Under the pieces are notes generated by a model. That model saw only the letters and a program-made list of their open reading frames with translations, was not told where the DNA came from and did no database searches. A stretch of DNA of 64,000 nt from Sphingomonadaceae bacterium (GTDB lineage Bacteria; Pseudomonadota; Alphaproteobacteria; Sphingomonadales; Sphingomonadaceae), in the NCBI GenBank assembly GCA_947451145.1, contig CANFXW010000001.1, forward strand, positions 124,001 to 188,000, in the 5' to 3' direction. Below, one piece after another: positions 25,851-34,569 of this stretch (position 1 is its first letter; each line of letters begins with the position of its first letter). Both the position numbers and the translations under genes were made by a program.

Positions 25851-26279
25851 TCAGCGAACTTCGAAAAATTCATAATCCAGCTTGCCGCCGTCAGCATCCA
25901 GAACAAGTTTGCCCTTGCCCGCAGCCTGCACGCAATTGAGCCAGGAATAGCGCGGGTCGCCGGTTTCAAATACCGGCGCAGCATAGGCCGTTAGTCCCGC
26001 TGCCGGATTCGACATGTCCAAACGTCCGCCATAGCTCATGTAGATCAGCGCATCGTCCTCAGTACGCAGCGTCAATCTTGCGTCAATCACGCCGATGCCG
26101 CTGCTTGCAACCATCCAATCGGCTGCAGCCGCACTCGCCAATACTGCGTTGATCCGCTCACCCGATACTGTGGCGCTGCGGATACCGCCAACGAAGCGCG
26201 GACCGGCTGGACCAGCGCCAACATTGAGGCTGGGTGCCAGTTCCAGTGCCATGGTGAAAAGCGGGACAAATTCAGTCAC
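25851..26279 (-). CDS. DUF3237 family protein
   Basis: A 142-residue protein read from a GTG at 26279, chosen because AGGAG lies seven bases upstream; longer in-frame starts would overlap the crotonase gene. The pattern FTMALELAPSLNVGAGPAGPR, then WMVASSGIGVIDARLTLRTEDDALIYMSYGG and a C-terminal PRYSWLNCVQAAGKG, fits DUF3237, a small beta-barrel family with no proven general activity that often accompanies catabolic gene clusters. It sits 20 bases after the crotonase in the seven-gene operon. Confidence 0.78.
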   Translation of the reverse strand: MTEFVPLFTMALELAPSLNVGAGPAGPRFVGGIRSATVSGERINAVLASAAAADWMVASSGIGVIDARLTLRTEDDALIYMSYGGRLDMSNPAAGLTAYAAPVFETGDPRYSWLNCVQAAGKGKLVLDADGGKLDYEFFEVR

Positions 26280-26299
26280 ATTCAATCTCCTGTTTGGCC

Positions 26300-27094
26300 T
26301 TAACGGCCCGTCCACACCGGCGCGCGCTTTTCAAGGAACGCCCGAGGCCCTTCCTTGAAATCTTCGGTCTTGCGCAAGGCGATCATGCGGGCCGAGACAA
26401 AGGCACGCCCGGCGCCATCCGGCTGATTCCAGCTTTCGCGCGCAGCGGCCAAGGTATATTGCACTGCGAGAGGCGCGTTGGCGGCAATTTCTTCGGCGAG
26501 TGCAAGCGCTGCTGTCAGGGCCTGACCGGCAGGGACTAGCCGGTTTACCAGCCCGACCCGGTGGGCAAAGGCGGCATCAAAATTGTTTCCCGTCGCCAGA
26601 ATTTCATAAGCCAGATTGCGCGGCAGGGCATTGACCAGCCGGTGCACGCCGCCCGCTCCGGCCATAAGCCCACGCTTGGTTTCAGGAAGGCCAAATTGGG
26701 CTGTTTCCGAAGCAACAATCATGTCGCAAGCCAGGCACATTTCCGCACCGCCTGCCAGCGCCATGCCTTCAACCACTGCGATCCACGGCTTGGTTCTCGC
26801 AATGTAGACAAAGCCGCCAAAGCCGCCTGTCGTGGTATCCAGCTCCCGCCCGCGGCCCGCCGCTACCGCACCCAGATCGGCACCGGCGCAGAAAACTCGG
26901 GGTTCGCTGGAATTGAGCAGCACCACGCGGATTTCCGGATCATTCTCAACCCGGTTGACGATTGCGTCCATTGCCGTGGCAATCTCCGGGCTGATGGCAT
27001 TGCGCTTGTCCGGGCGGTTCAACGAAACCAGCGCAATGTTCGGCGTCAGCATTTCGAACAGGACGGGTTCAGCGGCGGGAGAAGTTTCGGTCAT
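26300..27094 (-). CDS. Enoyl-CoA hydratase/isomerase family protein, second copy
   Basis: A 264-residue crotonase with LNRPDKRNAISPE, RVFCAGADLGAVAAG as the first oxyanion-hole segment, ALAGGAEMCLACD with a candidate catalytic glutamate, and FGLPETKRGLMAGAGG with the second. Both acidic positions of true hydratases are present, so hydration of a 2-enoyl-CoA is likely. The C terminus ends in EGPRAFLEKRAPVWTGR, a common ending for this family. It lies between the Zn-alcohol dehydrogenase (26 bases upstream) and the DUF3237 gene. Confidence 0.9.
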   Translation of the reverse strand: MTETSPAAEPVLFEMLTPNIALVSLNRPDKRNAISPEIATAMDAIVNRVENDPEIRVVLLNSSEPRVFCAGADLGAVAAGRGRELDTTTGGFGGFVYIARTKPWIAVVEGMALAGGAEMCLACDMIVASETAQFGLPETKRGLMAGAGGVHRLVNALPRNLAYEILATGNNFDAAFAHRVGLVNRLVPAGQALTAALALAEEIAANAPLAVQYTLAAARESWNQPDGAGRAFVSARMIALRKTEDFKEGPRAFLEKRAPVWTGR

Positions 27095-27120
27095 GGATTT
27101 TTCCTGAAATGGGATGTCAA

Positions 27121-28209
27121 TCAGTTGTCAAAGACGATGACCGAACGCGCCACGGCTCCGGTGTTCATGTCGTCAAAGGCTTCATTGATTTCTTCAAGCG
27201 GTCGGCGGCGCGAAATCATGTCGTCAAGTTTCAGCCGGCCGTTCATATAGAAATCGACATAACGCGGGATGTCGATTGAATTGCGCACGCCGCCCATCAT
27301 CGTTCCCTGGACCTTCTTTTCGCGCAGGAATGCCAGAGCAGAGAATTCGACCTTCAGATCGTAGCGGGCTGCACCGACGATGGTTTCTGTGCCGCCCTTT
27401 GCCAGCATCTTGTAGCCATCTTCGATCGTCTGCTTCAGCCCGATGCATTCAAGCACATGGTCGACACCGCGACCGTTCGTCATCCCCATGATCTGCGCGA
27501 CAGCGTTTCCTTTAGAGCCATCGACGCCGTCGGTCGCGCCAAAGGTGCGCGCCATGTCGAGCTTGGATGCGACCCGGTCGACGGCAAAAATGCGCCCTGC
27601 CCCGGCAATCGCTGATCCCGCAATGGCCGACAGTCCGACTCCGCCGCAGCCGATCACCGCCACGCTCTCTCCCGGCCGCACCGATGCAGAACGGATGGCT
27701 GCACCAAGCCCGGTGGTAACGCCGCAACCGATCAGGCTGGCTTGCTCGAAGGGCATATCGTGGCGGATCGCCACGCAGCCACTTTCATGGACGAGGATCT
27801 GTTCGGCAAAGGCACCCATGCTCATGAAAGGTTCAAACCGTTCATCGCCCTTGAACAGGCGCGGCGGCTCGTCGGCTTTGCGCATGGCGTCGGGCGTATA
27901 GCAGCGGTGACTGTTGCCCCCGTGGCATTGTTCGCAGTGGCCGCAGTGGAAGGTCAGGCAAACGACAACGTGATCACCCGGCTTGATCGTGTGCACTTCG
28001 GGGCCAACCTCCTCGACAATGCCTGCCGCTTCGTGACCGAGTACGGCCGGCAACGGGAGCTGCAAGTCACCGGTTAGAATGTGCATATCCGAATGGCAGA
28101 CGCCAACCGCCTTGAGGCGAACAAGAACTTCACGGCCGATCGGCTTTGAGATCGAGATGTCCTCGATCTCCATGCGCTTGCCCATTTCACGGAATACCGC
28201 TGCTTTCAT
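27121..28209 (-). CDS. Zn-dependent alcohol dehydrogenase (MDR family)
   Basis: A 362-residue medium-chain dehydrogenase. The catalytic zinc ligands are the cysteine in GVCHSDMH and the histidine in LGHEAAG. The structural zinc site is CGHCEQCHGGNSHRC with its four cysteines. The coenzyme loop is VIGCGGVGLSAIAG. The ATG at 28209 has AGGAG eight bases upstream, while the GTG three codons earlier sits too close. It oxidises an alcohol with NAD+ or the reverse, and probably works with the aldehyde dehydrogenase at 20115-21599 or with the HSD10-like SDR upstream in the same operon. Confidence 0.92.
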   Translation of the reverse strand: MKAAVFREMGKRMEIEDISISKPIGREVLVRLKAVGVCHSDMHILTGDLQLPLPAVLGHEAAGIVEEVGPEVHTIKPGDHVVVCLTFHCGHCEQCHGGNSHRCYTPDAMRKADEPPRLFKGDERFEPFMSMGAFAEQILVHESGCVAIRHDMPFEQASLIGCGVTTGLGAAIRSASVRPGESVAVIGCGGVGLSAIAGSAIAGAGRIFAVDRVASKLDMARTFGATDGVDGSKGNAVAQIMGMTNGRGVDHVLECIGLKQTIEDGYKMLAKGGTETIVGAARYDLKVEFSALAFLREKKVQGTMMGGVRNSIDIPRYVDFYMNGRLKLDDMISRRRPLEEINEAFDDMNTGAVARSVIVFDN

Positions 28210-28257
28210 CACACTCACTCCTCAGGGCTACCGGTAGCGCGCCCAATTCTGTTGGGC

Positions 28258-29037
28258 TTATTTTGCAGTGAACCGTACACCCGCATCAAGCCGGATCGCC
28301 TGGGCATTCATATACCCATTGCGCACCAGTTCCATCGCCAGCGATGCATATTCCGGTGCCTCGCCAAAGCGGTTGGGGAATGCTGTCATGGCGCAAAGGC
28401 GGTCTTTCATTTCCTGCGGCGCGCGGTTCATCATCGGGGTGGAAAAGATACCCGGAAGGATCGTGTTGATGCGGATGCCGAAACGTCCCAGATCGCGGGC
28501 GATCGGAAGGGTCATGCCAACAATCGCGGCCTTGCCTGCAGCATAGGCAGCTTGCCCCATCTGGCCGTCCTGGGCGGCGACCGAGCCGGTGCAAACGATC
28601 GCGCCGCGCTCGCCATCAATCGGATCCAGTGTAGCGCACCCGGCAGCGAAGCGCGTGATCGTGGCGAAAGTGCCCACGGCATTGAGCGTGAGGACATGGG
28701 CAAATTCAGCGGTCGGGAAAAGCGAAATCGCTCCGGTTTCACGATCCTTGCGGATGGTTGCCTTGGCGTTGCCATTGCCTGCGCAGGAAATCAGGATGCG
28801 CTCCTGACCGTTCGCTGCGCGCGCTTTGGCGAAGGCGGCATCGAGCGTTTCGTCTGACAGGACATTGGCTTCACAGAAGACTGAGCCGGTCTCGGCAGCC
28901 GCTGCTTCACCAGCTTCAGGGTTGAGATCGAAGATTGCGACTTTGACACCGGCGGCCCGAAGCGCCTTAACGCTGGCAAGCCCCAAACCGGACGCGCCGC
29001 CCGTAACAATTGCGGCTACGGAAGAATCGATTTTCAT
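28258..29037 (-). CDS. HSD10-like short-chain dehydrogenase (3-hydroxyacyl-CoA dehydrogenase type II)
   Basis: A 259-residue SDR whose motifs follow the HSD10/17beta-HSD10 group: VTGGASGLGLASVKAL at the N terminus, CTGSVAAQDGQMGQAAYAAGK with the catalytic serine, tyrosine and lysine, GMTLPIARDL, and a C-terminal NRFGEAPEYASLAMELV region. HSD10-type enzymes oxidise 3-hydroxyacyl-CoAs, often branched or steroid-linked, with NAD+. It is the first gene of the seven-gene minus operon and diverges from the P450 at 29127, with an 89-base shared promoter region. Confidence 0.88.
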   Translation of the reverse strand: MKIDSSVAAIVTGGASGLGLASVKALRAAGVKVAIFDLNPEAGEAAAAETGSVFCEANVLSDETLDAAFAKARAANGQERILISCAGNGNAKATIRKDRETGAISLFPTAEFAHVLTLNAVGTFATITRFAAGCATLDPIDGERGAIVCTGSVAAQDGQMGQAAYAAGKAAIVGMTLPIARDLGRFGIRINTILPGIFSTPMMNRAPQEMKDRLCAMTAFPNRFGEAPEYASLAMELVRNGYMNAQAIRLDAGVRFTAK

Positions 29038-29126
29038 TGCAAGGCCTCTGTTGCATTTCTTTGTTTGCGCCTTATTGCCGAGCCACATTGCGAGAGCAAG
29101 CACCCTGTCGTTTCCGGAGAGAGTCA

Positions 29127-30368
29127 ATGTCAGTTAGCAGCCTGCCAAACGAGGCAATTGCAGACCCCCGGACGTTCACTGATCCAGCTGCGCTGCACGC
29201 CCTGCTCTCCCGCATCCGCCAGACTGATCCGCTGCCTTATATCGAGGCTGATGATTATGCCCCGTTCTGGCTGGTCAGCCGCCACATGGATATCATGGAG
29301 GTTGAACGTAACGCCAAGCAGTTCATCAACGCTCCGCGCCAGGCCATGTTGCCCCTATCCTATGAGCGGCAGGCCCGCGCTGCTGCCGGCGGCAAGGATA
29401 CCTCGGACATCATGCGTAACCTCATCCTGATGGATGGGGCAGAGCACAAGGCGTACCGTGAAATCACCCAGGCCTATTTCACCCCCAAGGGCCTGCAGGC
29501 GGTGAAAGACACGATCGATGATCTGGCCCGCGAATTCATCAGCCGGATGGACCAGAAAGAAGGCGAAATCGACTTTGCCGAAGTCGCCATGGCTTTCCCC
29601 CTGCGCGTGGTGATGTCGATGCTGACCGTGCCGCCGGAAGACGAGCCCATGATGCTGCGACTGACGCAGCAAACCCTTTCGAGCCAGGATCCGGAATTCC
29701 AGACCGAGGGCGGCGCGCGCCGCGCGATGCTGGAGATGTACGACTATTTCCAAAGATTGATTGCCGAGCTGCGCGCCAATCCGAATGACTCGCTTGCCAG
29801 CGTTATCTCGAACGCCCGGATCAACGGCGAACTGCTGCCAGATCGCGACGTTTTCGGCTATTTCAACATCGCTGCAACCGCCGGGCATGATACCACCAGC
29901 TATGCCCTTACCAGCGGCACACTCGCCTTCCTGGAAAACCCCGATCAGCTCGCCAAGTTGCGCGCCGATCCAACGCTGATGCCACTGGCTGTTGAGGAAG
30001 TCCTGCGCTGGACCACGCCGGTAAAGCACTTCTGCCGCACCGCGGTGAGTGACTGCGTTGTGGCGGGCAAACAGATCAAGGCTGGCGACCACTTGTTGCT
30101 CAGCTTCCCTTCGGGCAGTTTTGACGAAGCGATTTATGAGGATCCGTTCGCCTTCCGGATTGACCGCCGCCCCAATCGCCACCTTGCCTTTGGCACCGGC
30201 CCGCATGTGTGCCTGGGCCAGTATCTGGCTCGGATCGAACTCTCTTCGTTTTTCAGCGAACTGCTGGCGAAGGTGGAGCACCTTGAACTGGCGGGAACGC
30301 CGCGTATTGTCGAAGGCAGTTTCGTCGGCGGGGTAAAGCACCTCCCCGTGCGCTATCGTCTTCGCTAG
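29127..30368 (+). CDS. Cytochrome P450 monooxygenase, second copy
   Basis: A 413-residue soluble P450. The I-helix motif AGHDTTS (about residues 252-257), the ExxR motif EEVLRW (about 291-294) and the heme loop FGTGPHVCLGQYLAR (proximal cysteine near 362) are all canonical. It resembles the bacterial CYP families that hydroxylate terpenoids and steroids. The ATG at 29127 is preceded by a weak GAGAG site. It is the first gene of the eleven-gene plus operon and has no ferredoxin or reductase beside it, so it may share the ferredoxin at 3456-3782. Confidence 0.95.
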   Translation: MSVSSLPNEAIADPRTFTDPAALHALLSRIRQTDPLPYIEADDYAPFWLVSRHMDIMEVERNAKQFINAPRQAMLPLSYERQARAAAGGKDTSDIMRNLILMDGAEHKAYREITQAYFTPKGLQAVKDTIDDLAREFISRMDQKEGEIDFAEVAMAFPLRVVMSMLTVPPEDEPMMLRLTQQTLSSQDPEFQTEGGARRAMLEMYDYFQRLIAELRANPNDSLASVISNARINGELLPDRDVFGYFNIAATAGHDTTSYALTSGTLAFLENPDQLAKLRADPTLMPLAVEEVLRWTTPVKHFCRTAVSDCVVAGKQIKAGDHLLLSFPSGSFDEAIYEDPFAFRIDRRPNRHLAFGTGPHVCLGQYLARIELSSFFSELLAKVEHLELAGTPRIVEGSFVGGVKHLPVRYRLR

Positions 30369-30389
30369 TCGGTCGCCTGGAGCCTTGCC

Positions 30390-31502
30390 ATGAACTTCGA
30401 ATTTTCGGCAGAGCAACTCCAGCTTAGGGATACGGCACGACGCTTTCTGGCTGACAAATGCCCCCCCGCTGCTGCCCGCGCCGTATTGGATGGCAAGGTC
30501 GATCACGATGCCGCGCTTTGGCAGGGGCTCGCCGAGATGGGGTTTCTGGGAGTCACCATCCCGGAGGCCTATGGCGGACTGGGCCTTGGCCATCTTGAAC
30601 TGTGTGTTCTGGCCGAGGAAATGGGCCGGACATTGGCGCCTGTGCCGTTTTCCTCATCCGTCTACCTCGCCACCGAATTGCTGCTATCGGCTGGAAGCGA
30701 AACCCAAAAACAGCACTGGCTTCCGCGGCTCGCGTCGGGGTCGGCAATCGGCACCTTAGCCCATGCGGAAGCGACAGGAGCTGTCTCGAACGGCAGCCTG
30801 ACGACGCACCTCGAACACGGCAGATTGTATGGCCAGAAGCTCCCTGTCCCCGATGGAGAGATAGCTGACTTTGCTGTTGTCACCGCACAGGAAGGCGATG
30901 ACCTCTCACTGTTCCTCCTGGACCTTTCCGGCGCAGGTGTGACTAGGGAAGCCGTCAGTACGATTGATCCAAGCCGCCGCCACGCACGCATCGCCTTTTC
31001 CGGTGCAAGCGCAGAACCGCTGGGCGAGCGCGGCAACGCCATAGCGCAGATCAGCGCCGTGCAGGACCGTGCAGCAGTTCTTTTCGCATTCGAGCAGCTG
31101 GGCGGTGCGGATCGCGCGCTCGAAATGGCGCGTGACTATGCCCTGGAACGCAAGGCTTTTGGCCGGCAGATCGGTTCGTTTCAGGCGATCAAGCACCTGT
31201 TGGCCAACATGTACGTCGCGGCAACGCTGGCGCGCTCGAACTGCTATTACGGAGCTTGGGCGCTGTCGACCGAGGCCCCTGAGCTGCCGGTGGCGGCGGC
31301 ATCAGCGCGGATCTCTGCAACGCAGGCCTATCAGCTCTGCGCCAAGGATGCGATCGAGGTGCACGGCGGCATGGGCTTCACCTGGGAGTTCGATTGCCAT
31401 CTGCATTACCGCCGCTCCAATCTTCTGGCGCTAGCGCTCGGGAGCCTGTCGTTATGGGAAGACCGGCTGATCGACGCCCTGCGCCAGTCGCAGGCGGCCT
31501 GA
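30390..31502 (+). CDS. Acyl-CoA dehydrogenase, probable beta subunit of a heteromeric enzyme
   Basis: A 370-residue acyl-CoA dehydrogenase-fold protein. It has the C-terminal IEVHGGMGFTWEFDCHLHYRR region and the ERKAFGRQIGSFQAIKH segment. At the place of the classical catalytic glutamate it reads HYRRSN, and the flavin loop usual in the middle is degenerate (AEATGAVSNGS). That combination resembles the beta subunits (FadE27/FadE29 type) of the alpha2beta2 acyl-CoA dehydrogenases of steroid side-chain degradation. The next gene, 17 bases downstream, has the alpha-type features. Both are most likely needed for one active enzyme. Confidence 0.85.
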   Translation: MNFEFSAEQLQLRDTARRFLADKCPPAAARAVLDGKVDHDAALWQGLAEMGFLGVTIPEAYGGLGLGHLELCVLAEEMGRTLAPVPFSSSVYLATELLLSAGSETQKQHWLPRLASGSAIGTLAHAEATGAVSNGSLTTHLEHGRLYGQKLPVPDGEIADFAVVTAQEGDDLSLFLLDLSGAGVTREAVSTIDPSRRHARIAFSGASAEPLGERGNAIAQISAVQDRAAVLFAFEQLGGADRALEMARDYALERKAFGRQIGSFQAIKHLLANMYVAATLARSNCYYGAWALSTEAPELPVAAASARISATQAYQLCAKDAIEVHGGMGFTWEFDCHLHYRRSNLLALALGSLSLWEDRLIDALRQSQAA

Positions 31503-31519
31503 AGGGAGCAGCGAGGATC

Positions 31520-32767
31520 ATGAACTTCGACGACACCCCCGAACAGTCCGCCTTCCGCGCCCGCGTCAGGACATGGTTGGATGCCAATGCGCCTAAACAT
31601 CTCGAGCCGGAACTGCGTTCGGCAATCGGCACAGGAATATCCGGCCTGAAATCGGTCGATCCCATCGAAGCGGCGAAAGCCTGGCAGGCCAGGAAAGCCT
31701 CCGCCGGCTATGCCTGTCCATCATGGCCCCGCGAATTTGGCGGCGGCGGACATTCAGCCATCGAGCGGGTAATCTGGCAGCAGGAAGAAGGTATCTTCGC
31801 GCAACTCAGTGGCATATTTTCTCTGGGTCACGGTATGTGTGGCCCGACACTCATGGCCTGGGCAAACGAGGAGCAGAAGCAGCGCTTTATCCCTCCGATG
31901 GTGACGGGCGAAGAGATATGGTGCCAGTTGTTTTCAGAGCCATGCGCCGGATCCGACCTCGCGGGTCTGCGCACCCGCGCCGAACTGGCTCCGGACGGTT
32001 CGGGTGACTGGATTATCAATGGCCAGAAGATCTGGACCAGCGCCGCCCATGTCGCCGATCACGGCCTGCTGATCGCCCGCAGCGATCCCGCCGTGGCGAA
32101 GCACAAGGGCCTGACCATGTTCTTCCTCGATATGAAGAGCCCCGGCGTTGAAGTCAGACCGATCCGGCAGGCAAACGGCCATAACGGTTTCAACGAGGTC
32201 TATTTCACCGACGTGCGCATTCCTGATGCGCAGCGGCTGGGCGCTCCCGGCCAGGGTTGGGAGGTTTCGCTCACAACTTTGATGAACGAACGTATGACGA
32301 TTGGCGCGACAATCGTCACCGGTTTTGACCAGATCTTCAGCCTCGTCTGCGCGATGGAGGGTGAGAACGGACCGCTGGTCGAAGATCGGGCTGTCCGGTC
32401 AAAACTCGCCAGCTGGGCCGTTCGCGACAGCGGGCTGAAATATACATCCATGCGCGCGATTTCCGCGATTGCACGGGGTGAAATTCCGGGGCCGGAAAAC
32501 TCGATAGGCAAACTGGTCGCCGCCTCGCTCCATCAGGAAATAGCGACCTTTGCTTTGGACCTGCAAGGCGAGGCCGGGATCCTGACCAATCCGGACTTGA
32601 GCGCCGCCAAGGGTCAGTTCCAGGCTATGATCATGCGCTCACCCGCCATGCGGATCGAAGGCGGAACGGACGAAATCCTGCGCAACATCATCGCCGAGAG
32701 GGTGCTCGGCCTGCCGGGCGATATCCGGGTCGATAAAAACGTACCATTCAACCAGATCGAAGGGTAA
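31520..32767 (+). CDS. Acyl-CoA dehydrogenase, probable alpha (catalytic) subunit
   Basis: A 415-residue dehydrogenase with the flavin/substrate loop FSEPCAGSDLAGLRT, DWIINGQKIWTSAAH, and a C terminus ending RIEGGTDEILRNIIAERVLGL. The glycine at the MCAD-type glutamate position is usual for alpha subunits (FadE26/FadE28 type), whose catalytic base is on another helix. Residues PDLSAAKGQFQAMIMR before this motif also fit that group. The start at 31520 has AGGA just upstream. Pairing with the beta-like gene at 30390-31502 suggests a heterotetramer that dehydrogenates a bulky acyl-CoA. Confidence 0.88.
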   Translation: MNFDDTPEQSAFRARVRTWLDANAPKHLEPELRSAIGTGISGLKSVDPIEAAKAWQARKASAGYACPSWPREFGGGGHSAIERVIWQQEEGIFAQLSGIFSLGHGMCGPTLMAWANEEQKQRFIPPMVTGEEIWCQLFSEPCAGSDLAGLRTRAELAPDGSGDWIINGQKIWTSAAHVADHGLLIARSDPAVAKHKGLTMFFLDMKSPGVEVRPIRQANGHNGFNEVYFTDVRIPDAQRLGAPGQGWEVSLTTLMNERMTIGATIVTGFDQIFSLVCAMEGENGPLVEDRAVRSKLASWAVRDSGLKYTSMRAISAIARGEIPGPENSIGKLVAASLHQEIATFALDLQGEAGILTNPDLSAAKGQFQAMIMRSPAMRIEGGTDEILRNIIAERVLGLPGDIRVDKNVPFNQIEG

Positions 32768-32772
32768 ATCTG

Positions 32773-33141
32773 ATGTCTCAAGCCATCACAATCGTGAAGC
32801 AACTGATCTCCGGCTGGGAAGCCCTGGACACCAAGGCCATTACCGCTTGCTTCCCCCCTGAAGGCATCTGGCACAACATGCCCTATCCCCCCATCGAAGG
32901 GCGCGAAAAAATAGAAGCGGCGGTGGCACGGTTTCTGGGTGATACGGTCGAATGCCGCTTTGAAATCCTCAACTTTGCAGAAATTTCTCCCGGTGTGGTC
33001 GTAACCGAGCGGGTCGATATTTTCCGTTCAAAGGATGGCCCCGAACTGCGCCTTCCCGTCATGGGCATATTCGAGGTACAGGATGGCCTGATCCGCGTTT
33101 GGCGGGACTACTTCGACAGCGCGCCTTTTGCTGCCACCTGA
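32773..33141 (+). CDS. SnoaL/limonene-1,2-epoxide hydrolase-like protein
   Basis: A 122-residue NTF2-fold protein resembling the limonene-1,2-epoxide hydrolase subgroup. It starts AITIVKQLISGWEALD, has GIWHNMPYPPIEGREKI, then VVVTERVDIF, and ends with LPVMGIFEVQDGLIRVWRDY. The arginine and two aspartates of the epoxide hydrolase Asp-Arg-Asp triad have plausible counterparts (ERVDIF, RVWRDYFD), but I cannot align them with certainty. It starts five bases after the acyl-CoA dehydrogenase stop. Hydrolysis of an epoxide or isomerisation of a terpenoid-like intermediate is possible. Confidence 0.75.
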   Translation: MSQAITIVKQLISGWEALDTKAITACFPPEGIWHNMPYPPIEGREKIEAAVARFLGDTVECRFEILNFAEISPGVVVTERVDIFRSKDGPELRLPVMGIFEVQDGLIRVWRDYFDSAPFAAT

Positions 33142-33290
33142 TGCGTTTGTTTGATCCGGACCCGGACTTGAAACCTGCCCCACTTGCGCACATTGCCACA
33201 CTAGCCTAACAGCCGTAAGTCTAATGCATTCGCTGCGGCGCATTCCATTTTTGCGGCGCAGACGATTCGGGATTGAGGAGTCATAACACA

Positions 33291-34082
33291 ATGAGCACAA
33301 ATTCGGGCCGGCTTGCCGGTAAGGTCGCGATCATCACTGGCGCCAGCACCGGCTGCGGACCGGTCATGGCAAAGTTGTTTGTCGAACAAGGCGCCAAGGT
33401 TGTCATGGCTGCCCGCCGCGAGGAACTGGTGCTCGCCGCTGCCAAGGATATCGGGCCCAACGCGATCGGCATGCGCTGTGACGTGACCAACGAAGCCGAT
33501 GTTGCGGCAATGGTCGACCGTGCGATGACGGAATTCGGTCAGGTCGATATCATGCTCAACAATGCGGCTGCCCCCGGGCAGGACAAGTGGGTTTGGGAGC
33601 AGACGGTAGAGAACTTTAACGCCACGATCGCCATTGACCTTACCGCTGCGATGCTCTGCAGCCGCGAAGTGCTCAACCGCTCGATGCTGGAACGCGGAAA
33701 AGGCGTGATCATCAACTTCTCATCGACCGCCGGGTGGATGGGCATGGTTCGCAAGACGCACTATACGTCTGCAAAGGCTGCGCTACGTGCTCTTACCAAA
33801 ACCATCGCACTGGAAGTCGGCCCGAAGGGCATCCGCTGCAACTGCCTGGTTCCCGGCTCTATCGAAACCGAACTCTGGATGAATTGGGGCAAGCGCATGG
33901 CCGCAGAACAAGGCCTCAGCTATGAAGACTGGAAGGCCAAGGTCCTTGAAGGATCGCCGCTGCGCGCAATTGCCCAGCCCATCGATATCGCCAACCTCGC
34001 GCTGTTCCTTGCCAGCGACGAAGCTCGTATGATCACCGGCCAGTCGATCAACTGCGACGCCGGTGGATATATGGTCGGCTAA
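33291..34082 (+). CDS. Short-chain dehydrogenase/reductase
   Basis: A 263-residue classical SDR: TGASTGCG coenzyme loop, LNNAAAPGQD, the serine in INFSSTAGWMG, and catalytic YTSAK. The C-terminal GQSINCDAGGYMVG is typical. The ATG at 33291 is used because GAGGAG lies ten bases upstream and the earlier in-frame ATG overlaps that site. It probably oxidises a hydroxyl group of a pathway intermediate with NAD+. A 149-base gap upstream could hold a secondary promoter; the next gene follows after 13 bases. Confidence 0.9.
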   Translation: MSTNSGRLAGKVAIITGASTGCGPVMAKLFVEQGAKVVMAARREELVLAAAKDIGPNAIGMRCDVTNEADVAAMVDRAMTEFGQVDIMLNNAAAPGQDKWVWEQTVENFNATIAIDLTAAMLCSREVLNRSMLERGKGVIINFSSTAGWMGMVRKTHYTSAKAALRALTKTIALEVGPKGIRCNCLVPGSIETELWMNWGKRMAAEQGLSYEDWKAKVLEGSPLRAIAQPIDIANLALFLASDEARMITGQSINCDAGGYMVG

Positions 34083-34095
34083 AGGAGCGGGACAG

Positions 34096-34569
34096 ATGAC
34101 AAAAACAATCGAACAGCGGCTCCTGGAGCTGGAAGATCGCGAAGCCATCCGTCAGGTGATCTGTGGCTATGGCTATGCAGTAGACGGCCTCAACGCCGAG
34201 GCCGTTGGCTCGTGCTATGTCGACGACGGCATCTACGCCGTGGGCGACATTGGCGCTTATAAAGGGCGCGAGGCAATCGAGGCAATCACCCGCGATTCAG
34301 GTCATCTCGGCCTGGTGGCAGGCGGAACTGCCCATATGTCCACCCCGCCCTATATCGTGATCGAGGGTGACCGTGCTGTTGCCACCTGCCACACGATGGT
34401 CCCGAAACACGAAGAGACAGGCTTCATCCTGTGGCGGCTCAGCGCATCGCGTATCAATTTGGCGCGGCAGGAAGATGGCACCTGGAAAATCGTTCACCGG
34501 CAGAACTGGATGCTTGACGGCAATCCGGCAGGCCCTGCGATGCTGGGACGGTTGAAGGAAATCTCATGA
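34096..34569 (+). CDS. SnoaL-like protein (NTF2 fold)
   Basis: A 157-residue NTF2-fold protein: LEDREAIRQVICGYGYAVDG helix, CYVDDGIYAVGDIGAYKGR, a central GTAHMSTPPYIVIEGDRA and C-terminal strands ending with TWKIVHRQNWMLDG. It is similar in type to the proteins at 82-510, 36075-36536 and 36561-37007 but clearly not a recent duplicate. The ATG at 34096 follows AAAGGAG. Its end overlaps the next gene by four bases (ATGA), so the two are translationally coupled. Reaction unknown. Confidence 0.8.
   Translation: MTKTIEQRLLELEDREAIRQVICGYGYAVDGLNAEAVGSCYVDDGIYAVGDIGAYKGREAIEAITRDSGHLGLVAGGTAHMSTPPYIVIEGDRAVATCHTMVPKHEETGFILWRLSASRINLARQEDGTWKIVHRQNWMLDGNPAGPAMLGRLKEIS

Noticed and set aside
29355..30593. 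412-codon minus-strand open frame opposite the second P450
   Set aside because: Its sequence follows the P450 codons in complement, with no motif of its own.
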